Shown here: piece after piece, positions 14,598-20,278 of the stretch
Position numbering within the stretch: position 1 is the first letter of the stretch
How the letters are laid out: every line of letters starts with the position of its first letter
Source of the DNA: an uncultured Collinsella sp.
GTDB taxonomy: Bacteria; Actinomycetota; Coriobacteriia; Coriobacteriales; Coriobacteriaceae
Reading direction: 5' to 3'
NCBI GenBank assembly: GCA_958427145.1
Contig: CAUAAZ010000038.1
Span: 1 to 20,278 of the forward strand
Length of the DNA: 20,278 bases
Position numbers and translations under genes: made by a program
The notes under the pieces: generated by a model
Seen by the model: only the letters and a program-made list of their open reading frames with translations
Databases searched by the model: none
What the model was told of the DNA's origin: nothing

Positions 14598-16334
14598 CTA
14601 CTCACCTCCCTTCATCTGCGATTCCGCGATAGCGCGGTACACCTCACAGGTTTCCATGAGCTCGTCGTGCGTGCCTAGGCCGACGATCTCGCCGTCTTTG
14701 AGCACCACGATCTGATCGGCATGCAGAATGGTCGAGATACGCTGCGCGATGATGAGCACCGCGGCATCGCGCGTCTCGTCCTGCAGCGCATGGCGCAGGG
14801 CGGCATCAGTCTTAAAGTCCAGGGCCGAAAAACTGTCGTCGAAGATATATAGATCGGCGCGCTTCATGAGTGCGCGGGCGATCGCCAGGCGCTGGCGCTG
14901 ACCGCCCGAAAAGTTCGTGCCGCCCTGGGATACCGGCGTATCGAGCCCCTGCGGCTGGTCGAGCACAAAGGTGCTCTGGGCAACTTCCAGCGCATGGAGC
15001 ATGTCAGCCTCGGTCGCGCCCTCGTTGCCAAAGCGCAGGTTGCTCGCCACCGTACCCGAGAACAGCCACGCCTTCTGCGGAACGTAAGCGATATGCCCGC
15101 GAATCTCACCTTGCGAAAGGTCGCGCAGGTCAACGCCGTTCAGGCGAATGGCGCCCTTCGTGGCATCGTGGAAACGCAACAAGAGCTTGGCCACCGTCGA
15201 CTTGCCCGAACCCGTCGAGCCTACAATCGCGGTCGTCTGTCCGCGGCGACAGGCAAAGCTCAGGTCGCACAGGGTGTCCTCGTCGGCATCGTCAAAACGG
15301 AACGACATATGGTCGAACACGGCAACCGCATCGGCACCGTCAACAGGCTCCGCCGCGCACGTATCCAGCGTAGCCTTGCCGTCCACGATGCTCGGCTCGA
15401 TTTCGAGCACCTGTTGCGCGCGGTTGAGGCACGCCGCGGCGCGTGGGAGCGTCAGAATCACCATCTGCGCCATCATCACAAAGAACAGGATCAGGATCGC
15501 GTACTCCAGCACGGCCGAGATGCTGCCGATTTGCATGGCATGGACGCCCACGCGGTTGCCGCCCACCCACAGCACCGCCACCTCGGCGATATTCATCAAA
15601 AAGAAGCTAGAGCTGTCGAGACCCACAAACAGGTGGTTGACCTTGATGGCGTTGGCCGCGTAATCGCTAAACACCTCGTCCAGGCGCTGCTCCTCGTGGC
15701 GTTCCTTGTTAAATGCGCGGATGACGCGCACGCCCACGATGTTCTCGCGCAGCACCACGTTCATGCGGTCGATAAAGCTCTGCAGGCGCATAAAGATCGG
15801 CGCGGCGTTGGCAACGGTAAAGACCGCCGCCACCAGCACGATCGCAACGACCACGCCCAGCAGCGTGCCCATGGCAGGATCGATGAACCAGGCAAAGATG
15901 ATGCCTGCCACGGCCAAGAACGGCACCGGCAGCACCAACTGAATCGTCTGAAGGACAGCTTGCTGAATCACGTTGATGTCGTTGAGCGAGCGCGTGATCA
16001 TCGAGCCCGTGCCAAAGCGCTCAAAGTCGCTGGCGGACAGCTCGAGCGACTTGTCGTACACGGCATTGCGGATATCGCAGGCCACGTTGGCGGCCAGGCG
16101 CGCCGAAAGATAGCAGCCCAGCACCGTGCCGCCGCTGGCCATGCCGGTCGCGATAAGCATGTACAGGCCGTTGCGTAATATATAGTCGACATCGCCCGTG
16201 GTAATACCGGTGTTGACCATGTTCGCCAGCATCGTGGGAACCAACAGCGTACCGACGTTATCTATCAGCACCGCAAACAGCGTCACCGCAATCAGACCGC
16301 GGTACGGCCTCATAAACCTCATTAAGAGTCGCAT
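14598..16334 (-). CDS. ABC exporter half-transporter, degenerate ATP site
   Basis: This 578-residue half-transporter is the middle gene of the operon. The membrane domain is at about 12-310 and the nucleotide-binding domain at 335-575. Walker A GSTGSGKST (372-380), Q420 and SGGQ (476-479) are intact, but Asp500 replaces the catalytic Glu (IFDDSFSALD) and Gln531 replaces the switch His (IAQRIS). This marks the non-hydrolysing partner of a heterodimeric exporter. The ATG at 16334 has GAGGGGG 4 nt upstream and overlaps the end of the MarR gene by 13 bp. With the MarR regulator at the head of the operon, a role in drug or toxic-compound export is likely, but the substrate is unknown. Confidence 0.94.
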   Translation of the reverse strand: MRLLMRFMRPYRGLIAVTLFAVLIDNVGTLLVPTMLANMVNTGITTGDVDYILRNGLYMLIATGMASGGTVLGCYLSARLAANVACDIRNAVYDKSLELSASDFERFGTGSMITRSLNDINVIQQAVLQTIQLVLPVPFLAVAGIIFAWFIDPAMGTLLGVVVAIVLVAAVFTVANAAPIFMRLQSFIDRMNVVLRENIVGVRVIRAFNKERHEEQRLDEVFSDYAANAIKVNHLFVGLDSSSFFLMNIAEVAVLWVGGNRVGVHAMQIGSISAVLEYAILILFFVMMAQMVILTLPRAAACLNRAQQVLEIEPSIVDGKATLDTCAAEPVDGADAVAVFDHMSFRFDDADEDTLCDLSFACRRGQTTAIVGSTGSGKSTVAKLLLRFHDATKGAIRLNGVDLRDLSQGEIRGHIAYVPQKAWLFSGTVASNLRFGNEGATEADMLHALEVAQSTFVLDQPQGLDTPVSQGGTNFSGGQRQRLAIARALMKRADLYIFDDSFSALDFKTDAALRHALQDETRDAAVLIIAQRISTILHADQIVVLKDGEIVGLGTHDELMETCEVYRAIAESQMKGGE

Positions 16335-16834
16335 GTGTCCCCCTCGCCCTTATCGTCAGCCTCGTTCTCGGCGGCCACTTGCCGTTTAAATGCCTCGCAC
16401 TCTTCGTTAAGAACATGGGAGAACTTACCGACCAAGCGCATGATCTCGCGCTGTTCCCACGGCTCAAGCGCCTCGAATGCCTGTTGTTCGGCTTTTTGCG
16501 CCGGCAACGCGTAGCGCCTGGCAAACTGCACGCCTTCTTCGGTCAGTCGCACAACCTTGTTCTTACGACTGCCCTCGGCAAACTCCAACGTCGCAAGCCC
16601 TCGCGCCCTAAGCGTCTTAATCGCCGAATTGATGGTCTGTTTGCTGTAGAACCATTCACTCGTCAGCCGACTCACGGCAACGCTTCCGCCCGCCGCACTC
16701 GTGTCGACGAGCATCCAGTAGGCGCAGTCCGAAAGACCGCAGGTGCGTGCGAACTCCGAATAGATACGGTCAAGCCCGTTGAGCATCCGGTCGAAATCGA
16801 CCGGGCTAACTGCACTATTCATCTCTCCCACCAT
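16322..16834 (-). CDS. MarR family transcriptional regulator
   Basis: This 170-residue regulator has a winged helix at about residues 40-105: SVAVSRLTSEWFYSKQTINSAIKTLRARGLATLEFAEGSRKNKVVRLTEEG, with QTINSAIKTL as recognition helix and a basic wing SRKNK. Helices before and after it form the dimer interface. MarR proteins usually repress their own operon and release it on binding small phenolic or drug-like ligands. It is the first gene of the exporter operon and overlaps the next gene by 13 bp. The 16-bp sequence repeated at 16839-16854 and 16873-16888 is its probable operator. ATG at 16834 is taken as start; ATG at 16822 (GGGAG close upstream) is an equally possible start. Confidence 0.93.
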   Translation of the reverse strand: MVGEMNSAVSPVDFDRMLNGLDRIYSEFARTCGLSDCAYWMLVDTSAAGGSVAVSRLTSEWFYSKQTINSAIKTLRARGLATLEFAEGSRKNKVVRLTEEGVQFARRYALPAQKAEQQAFEALEPWEQREIMRLVGKFSHVLNEECEAFKRQVAAENEADDKGEGDTCDS

Positions 16835-16838
16835 TCGA

Positions 16839-16897
16839 TAGTCCGAGTTTTGACCAATTCATATCTCTACATTAGTCCGAGTTTTGACTATCGTCAA
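16839..16897 (-). promoter_or_regulatory. Promoter of the marR-ABC-ABC operon with two operator copies
   Basis: On the minus strand TTGACG (16892-16897) and TAATGT (16869-16874) are 17 bp apart, so transcription should start near 16862. The 16-mer TAGTCCGAGTTTTGAC (plus-strand reading) occurs exactly at 16839-16854 and 16873-16888, with a period of 34 bp. Each copy is an imperfect palindrome (TAGTC-N8-GACTA, or GACCA in the first). One covers the spacer and -10 edge, the other lies just after the start site. Confidence 0.75.
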
Positions 16898-16939
16898 CAA
16901 GTTCGTTGTCTATGGTCGGCTCCACATAAGCATATCGGC

Positions 16940-16975
16940 AAAAAAGACCGCCGGCGCGGGGGCGGCGCCGGCGGT
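16940..16975 (-). terminator. Intrinsic terminator after the 96-residue gene
   Basis: Perfect arms ACCGCCGGCGC (16947-16957) and GCGCCGGCGGT (16965-16975) are followed on the minus strand by six T (16945-16940). It lies 27 bp after the stop codon. Confidence 0.9.
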
Positions 16976-17001
16976 TGCGAGAGAATATCGGTTGTTGGCT
17001 G

Positions 17002-17292
17002 TTAAGCAGCGACGGCCTCGTAGACCGTGGCGCCCGAGAAGCTGTCGTGCAGGCTCTTGCCGCAGATCCACGGCAGTTCGACGACCTCGCAGACCGTGTT
17101 GACCAGCTCGGAGCAGTCAGTAAAGTGGCCCTTATCGTTGAGGGCCTCGCAATCCTGAACACGCCAATAGCCATCGGTGTGCGTGATGTAGTACTCGTGA
17201 TCGTTAATCGACACAAAAGCGCGCGTCTTGGAACGCAGCAGCTTCAGAAATCCTTCGAAGTCGGTCTCGACGACATCTCCAGCCTGGAACAT
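17002..17292 (-). CDS. Small uncharacterised protein (96 residues)
   Basis: I do not recognise this protein. It is 96 residues, soluble and mildly acidic, with mixed alpha/beta character. A strand-rich first half includes KTRAFVSINDHEYYITHTDGYWRVQD (22-47), followed by a Cys-containing segment DCSELVNTVCEVVELPWICGKSLHDSF with four Cys in all. There is no signal peptide or membrane segment. The gene is well supported by a textbook AGGAGG 6 nt before the ATG at 17292 and by a strong terminator immediately after the stop. Its leader contains the dyad GCGCCA-CCA-TGGCGC. It is a single-gene unit, divergent from the nitroreductase. A stress or regulatory role is possible, but nothing in the sequence shows it. 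Confidence 0.85.
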   Translation of the reverse strand: MFQAGDVVETDFEGFLKLLRSKTRAFVSINDHEYYITHTDGYWRVQDCEALNDKGHFTDCSELVNTVCEVVELPWICGKSLHDSFSGATVYEAVAA

Positions 17293-17585
17293 GATTTACC
17301 TCCTGGCCCGGCGCCACCATGGCGCGTTGATAAACGTTGGTGCTCCTTTAGTAAAACCTTTATCAGAGCTTATGCGCACATCATTTAGGCAAGTGGTAAA
17401 AAACCGCAGGGTAGACGGGATAAAACGTTTAACCATCCCATTTGTTTGTCACATTCTGAAGGTACTTTTATGCAAACCTACTTTCCCAATTGGAATCTAT
17501 CCTTTTGGCCGGGCAATTGACCGTCTATCGTTTAAGCCCGACGGGTATGAACGGGGCATCTGCAACGCCACCGCAAGGAGACACC
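17293..17585. promoter_or_regulatory. Divergent regulatory region, 96-residue gene / nitroreductase
   Basis: This 293-bp stretch without a gene separates two divergent units. Toward the nitroreductase, TTGTCA (17446-17451) and TATGCA (17469-17474) are 17 bp apart, a weak promoter candidate. Toward the 96-residue gene no clear promoter was found, only the GCGCCA/TGGCGC dyad in its leader. Confidence 0.35.
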
Positions 17586-18107
17586 ATGGAGACTATCGAA
17601 GCGCTCATTCACCGTCGCAGCTGCCGCAACTACAGCGATCGTCCCGTCGAGGCCGAAAAGCTTGCGCGTATTATCGAAGCCGGCCAATATGCACCGAGCG
17701 GCATGGGTCGCCAGCCGGTGACGTTTGTCGCCGTCACCGACCCCGCGACCGTCGAGCGTCTCTCACGGCTCAACGCCCAGGTCATGGGCAGCAACGGAGA
17801 CCCCTTCTATGGCGCCAAGACCGTTGTGGTGGTGCTGGTTGACCGCAGCGTGCCCACACATCTGGAAGACGGCTCGCTCGCCATGGGCAACCTGCTCAAC
17901 GCCGCCTATGCACTGGGTGTCGATTCGTGCTGGATTCACCGCGCGCATGAGGTCTTTGACTCGCCCGAGGGCCTGGAGCTGCTGGCCAGCTGGGGCCTGC
18001 CCGCCGACGGCAGCCTGCGCGGTGTCGGTAACTGCATTCTTGGCTACGCCGAGGACACGCTACCCGAGGCAAAGCCGCGCCGCGACAACATCATCTACGT
18101 AAGGTAA
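17586..18107 (+). CDS. Nitroreductase family protein
   Basis: This 173-residue FMN-dependent NAD(P)H oxidoreductase belongs to the nitroreductase fold. The N-terminal FMN phosphate-binding segment RRSCRNYSDRPVEAEKLARIIEAGQYAPSGMGRQPVTFVAV (about residues 10-50) is typical, as are GSLAMGNLLNAAYALGVDSCWIHRAHEVF in the middle and GVGNCILGYA near the end. The length matches the shorter members that reduce nitro compounds, quinones or other small electrophiles; the natural substrate is unknown. ATG at 17586 has AAGGAG 5 nt upstream, while the frame upstream to 17490 is non-coding. Both Ser and Cys are present in the CRNY start region, and no ferredoxin domain is fused. It appears to be a single-gene unit. 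Confidence 0.94.
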   Translation: METIEALIHRRSCRNYSDRPVEAEKLARIIEAGQYAPSGMGRQPVTFVAVTDPATVERLSRLNAQVMGSNGDPFYGAKTVVVVLVDRSVPTHLEDGSLAMGNLLNAAYALGVDSCWIHRAHEVFDSPEGLELLASWGLPADGSLRGVGNCILGYAEDTLPEAKPRRDNIIYVR

Positions 18108-18122
18108 CCCAGGAGCGTCAGC

Positions 18123-18161
18123 GGGGTGGCTAATTTGGGACGGGGCTATTTTAGCTACCCC
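18123..18161. repeat. Hairpin containing dispersed repeat copy 2
   Basis: Arms GGGGTGGCTA (18123-18132) and TAGCTACCCC (18152-18161) pair with one mismatch. The segment 18129-18151 matches the repeat at 5702-5724 at 21 of 23 positions. It lies 16 bp after the nitroreductase stop and 10 bp before the stop of the convergent membrane-protein gene, so it may also act as a terminator, although no T run follows. Confidence 0.6.
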
Positions 18162-18170
18162 ACTCGCAAC

Positions 18171-18746
18171 TTATCCCGCCGATGGAGTTGTTGCCGTTTC
18201 GCTCGTCTGATTCGCATCGACGTCGTCGCCTTGTTCGTCCTCGTCCTTTTGAGCATCTGCGATGGTGGAGGCCGCCGCGACGATGCCGCGCTGGGGCGCG
18301 ACGCCTGTCTGGGTCTGAGCGCCCTCGATAACTTCTGTGCCTGCATGCGCGAGCTCGGGCGATTTAAACACTGCGTCCAAGTTGGCGCCACCGCCGGCGT
18401 AGCCAAGCGCAGCGAGCGCGATGACGATCACTGCAACGACGGCCACGATCGGAACATAACGATGCCAACCAGCCGGATTGAGTCCACTGCGGCGAGCCGC
18501 CCCGCGGCTGATGTAACCGAGCGTTCCGTCGTGCTTGAGCTTTGAGCCCACCACGCGTTTGCGGCCCCACAGCGAGGACTCTGCCTGCATTGCCAAGCGG
18601 GCGCTTGCCGAAGGATAGCCGTATTTAGTGCGCTTGAACGAGCCATCAAACCCCGAGGCGTGTTTACCCCACGTCACCGATGTCGTGCGTCGGTTGACCG
18701 GCGCGGCACTCCGCCTTCTGCGGCTCGGTTTTGAAGTCTCAGCCAT
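18171..18746 (-). CDS. Single-pass membrane protein of unknown function
   Basis: I do not recognise this 191-residue protein. Residues 1-96 are strongly basic and probably cytoplasmic (SRRRRSAAPVNRRTT near the start, then RGAARRSGLNPAGWHRY before the membrane). One transmembrane helix follows at about 98-116 (VPIVAVVAVIVIALAALGYA). The C-terminal 75 residues are acidic and low in complexity (QKDEDEQGDDVDANQTSETATT) and should lie outside. The positive-inside rule fits this topology. ATG at 18746 has GAGGG 3-4 nt upstream and a promoter at 18791-18819; the frame to 18800 lacks a ribosome binding site. There are no catalytic motifs. It lies 84 bp downstream of the regulator gene on the same strand. 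Confidence 0.8.
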   Translation of the reverse strand: MAETSKPSRRRRSAAPVNRRTTSVTWGKHASGFDGSFKRTKYGYPSASARLAMQAESSLWGRKRVVGSKLKHDGTLGYISRGAARRSGLNPAGWHRYVPIVAVVAVIVIALAALGYAGGGANLDAVFKSPELAHAGTEVIEGAQTQTGVAPQRGIVAAASTIADAQKDEDEQGDDVDANQTSETATTPSAG

Positions 18747-18790
18747 ATGCCCTCGCACGCCGTAACCAAATCGAAACAATAACGCTTTGG

Positions 18791-18819
18791 ACTGTAGCAC
18801 ACGCGTCGCGCGCGGTCAC
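18791..18819 (-). promoter_or_regulatory. Probable promoter of the single-pass membrane protein gene
   Basis: On the minus strand GTGACC (18814-18819) and TACAGT (18791-18796) are 17 bp apart, each matching the consensus at four of six positions. They lie just downstream of the regulator stop codon (18831). Confidence 0.5.
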
Positions 18820-18830
18820 GGGCGCCTCGC

Positions 18831-20048
18831 TCAACGGTCATCGTCCTTCAGCAAGCGCCACAGCGTTGTACGGCTTATGCCCAGTACCTCCGCCGCACGG
18901 GTTCGGTTGCCGTGGAGATGATCTACAACCAGATGCGCGATATCTCGCTCGGTATCGGCCAGCGGTCGCAGGATATACAGGTCGCTTTCGAGCGTCGGGG
19001 CGCCAAAGGCTGCGGTCTTAATCACGTCCTCTTGGGCGAGCACTTCCTCCGCCACAGCGCGGTCCACCGCGCCCGCCCCCACCAATATATACAGTCGTTC
19101 CGAGACCTCGCGGAGCTGCAGATAATTGCGCGGCCAGCGGTAAGCATCGAGCGTCTTCGTCGCCGCGGAAGACAGCGTGGGCGCTGCCGTTCCAAATGCA
19201 TCAGCGAGATATTCCAAATAGCGCGCAGCCTTCGTCGACGCGGCTCCCTGCTCGGCGATTGCCGGCGCCACGCTCACCGCACAGGCGAAGCGCTCGGTCA
19301 CAAAGGCGGCTTGATCACTTTCGCTGCCGCCCGGCATGTCATTCGCCGTCAGCACCACATGGCAGCGCGTCGCCAACGCGGTGTCGGCCATCGTGGAGAC
19401 CAGCTCGCGGAGGCGCTGGGGGCCAACCGCGTTCCAGCCCTCAATGCAAAGGGTCAGCCCCGTTTGGAACAACGGCGATTCGGCGCTTTTGAGCACATGG
19501 CGCCAACCGCGCTCGGTGAGCTCATCGAGCGCAACGGAAACAAAGGGCTGATCGGCAAAAGGACCGTCCAGGTAGAGGCGCTTGGCAATCTCGACCTGAC
19601 CCGCTCCCAGCTCGCCCTCGAGCATAAGGGGCACGCCGCGCGCATAGCTCTCGGTAACCGGTACAGCCACCGAGGCCGCCCCCTCAACGATGCCGTACGC
19701 GCTCGATTCATAGCGGACCTCAACTTCGTCGGCGTTGAGCCACTCGATGCCCGCATGCGCCGCGGCACCGCGCACCTCGCGGACCACAACGACCCAAAGC
19801 CTCCCGCCCTCTTTGTCGGTGGGGCGAACGGTCAGGCTCAGGCGCGTACCCTCACGCCCCATAACCAGACGCGCGCCGTCTCCTATACGGTCGAGACGCT
19901 CAGCGACAAAAGCCGCCACATCCCGCTCAAGCGCCGCGTCATTCATGGTCGAGATCGCGACGTCCCCACGCGCATCGATTGCCAATGCCGAGGCCCCGGC
20001 AGCAGCTAGGGCATCGGTCAAGATGTTCAGCTTGGCATTGCTATCCAT
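18831..20048 (-). CDS. Regulator derived from sigma-54 activators, degenerate AAA+ and Fis-type HTH
   Basis: The 405-residue product has three parts. Residues 1-115 form an unassigned sensor-like domain. Residues about 125-320 are a remnant of the AAA+ domain of sigma-54 activators: the Walker A region reads GELGAGQV (145-152) with Gln for the essential Lys, the Walker B region reads LTLCIEGW instead of LFLDE, the ELFGHxxGAFTGA sigma-54 contact loop is missing, and YRWPRNYLQLREV (303-315) matches the family's WPGNVREL box. The C-terminus (365-402) is a Fis-type helix-turn-helix, NRTRAAEVLGISRTTLWRLLK. It probably binds DNA but neither hydrolyses ATP nor acts on sigma-54. ATG at 20048 has AGGGG upstream; an in-frame extension to 20249 runs through leader dyads and is unlikely. 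Confidence 0.85.
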   Translation of the reverse strand: MDSNAKLNILTDALAAAGASALAIDARGDVAISTMNDAALERDVAAFVAERLDRIGDGARLVMGREGTRLSLTVRPTDKEGGRLWVVVVREVRGAAAHAGIEWLNADEVEVRYESSAYGIVEGAASVAVPVTESYARGVPLMLEGELGAGQVEIAKRLYLDGPFADQPFVSVALDELTERGWRHVLKSAESPLFQTGLTLCIEGWNAVGPQRLRELVSTMADTALATRCHVVLTANDMPGGSESDQAAFVTERFACAVSVAPAIAEQGAASTKAARYLEYLADAFGTAAPTLSSAATKTLDAYRWPRNYLQLREVSERLYILVGAGAVDRAVAEEVLAQEDVIKTAAFGAPTLESDLYILRPLADTERDIAHLVVDHLHGNRTRAAEVLGISRTTLWRLLKDDDR

Positions 20049-20278
20049 GATTTGCCCCTGTCCGCGGTGACGTGCAACCGCCGACGGTCGCACGACCGAG
20101 TGTTTCAAAATTGAACGATATTGCTCACCAAACACTATAGGGCAGAAAGCGCCGTCCTGCGAGTATAGGTGTTGCCCCGCATCGCCATCCTGGCGGGGCG
20201 ATAAGAGCTCTTCGGGACTTATAAACCTGCGGACAAGCCATACCCGCAAGAGCTCCTATCGCTCCACCGTGAGAATGC
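20049..20278 (-). promoter_or_regulatory. Structured leader/upstream region of the regulator gene
   Basis: No gene is seen. Reading outward from the start codon there is a dyad GTGTTT/AAACAC (20100-20105 and 20130-20135) enclosing TTCAA-AA-TTGAA (20104-20115), then a strong hairpin GCCCCGC/GCGGGGC (20174-20180 and 20193-20199). Next is a long inverted repeat (20199-20216 with 20243-20261) whose arms match over 18 positions with one mismatch and one bulge. It could be a terminator of an upstream gene, a structured 5' leader, or a repeat element. Confidence 0.45.

Noticed and set aside
16839..16888. Two exact repeats as the start of a CRISPR array
   Set aside because: There are only two copies, no cas genes, and the repeats fit a promoter-operator arrangement.
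18831..20048. Annotation as a functional sigma-54-dependent activator
   Set aside because: The Walker A Lys, Walker B acid and GAFTGA loop are all missing, so ATP-driven sigma-54 activation is not supported.

Overview
The window looks like a chromosomal stretch of a gut Coriobacteriia species, most likely Collinsella or a close relative. This is inferred from the high GC content of the genes, strong AGGAGG-type ribosome binding sites, the kinds of orphan proteins present, and the mix of multidrug ABC exporters, MarR/TetR regulators and housekeeping genes. It is not proved by any marker gene here. Most of the window is ordinary core and accessory chromosome. There is no phage, integrase, transposase or CRISPR array.

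Layout. 1-960: the broken-looking end of a SipW-type signal peptidase gene, followed by an AT-rich region with a ten-C homopolymer and no convincing gene. 971-1522 (-): a flavodoxin-family protein with its own promoter, dyads and terminator. 1650-5426 (-): a two-gene heterodimeric ABC exporter. 5550-5654 (-): the SRP RNA (ffs) with a clear promoter. 5734-7515 (-): a tRNA adenosine deaminase (TadA) fused to a glycerate kinase. 7567-7656 (+): tRNA-Ser(UGA). 7660-8244 (-): a TetR regulator. 8457-9008 (+): LemA. 9084-9565: a gene-poor stretch holding a terminator and a 125-bp nested palindrome. 9566-10618 (-): a branched-chain aminotransferase. 10909-11556 (-): a DedA membrane protein. 11781-12485 (+): serine acetyltransferase. 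12596-16834 (-): a marR-ABC-ABC operon encoding a second heterodimeric exporter. 17002-17292 (-): a 96-residue orphan. 17586-18107 (+): a nitroreductase. 18171-18746 (-): a single-pass membrane protein. 18831-20048 (-): a regulator derived from sigma-54 activators, with a structured leader upstream.

How the parts work together. The two exporter operons share one plan: the first ABC gene has a degenerate ATP site (Asp for the catalytic Glu, Gln for the switch His) and the second has a complete one. The 12.6-16.8 kb operon appears to be autoregulated by its MarR protein through a 16-bp site present twice at the promoter. The translation genes (tadA, ffs, tRNA-Ser) cluster at 5.5-7.7 kb. The amino-acid genes ilvE and cysE are separate transcription units.

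I did not find a clearly new multi-gene system. The most unusual items are the TadA-glycerate kinase fusion, the nested palindrome after ilvE, the degenerate sigma-54-type regulator with its hairpin-rich leader, the tandem MarR operators, and the decayed signal peptidase beside a poly-C tract.
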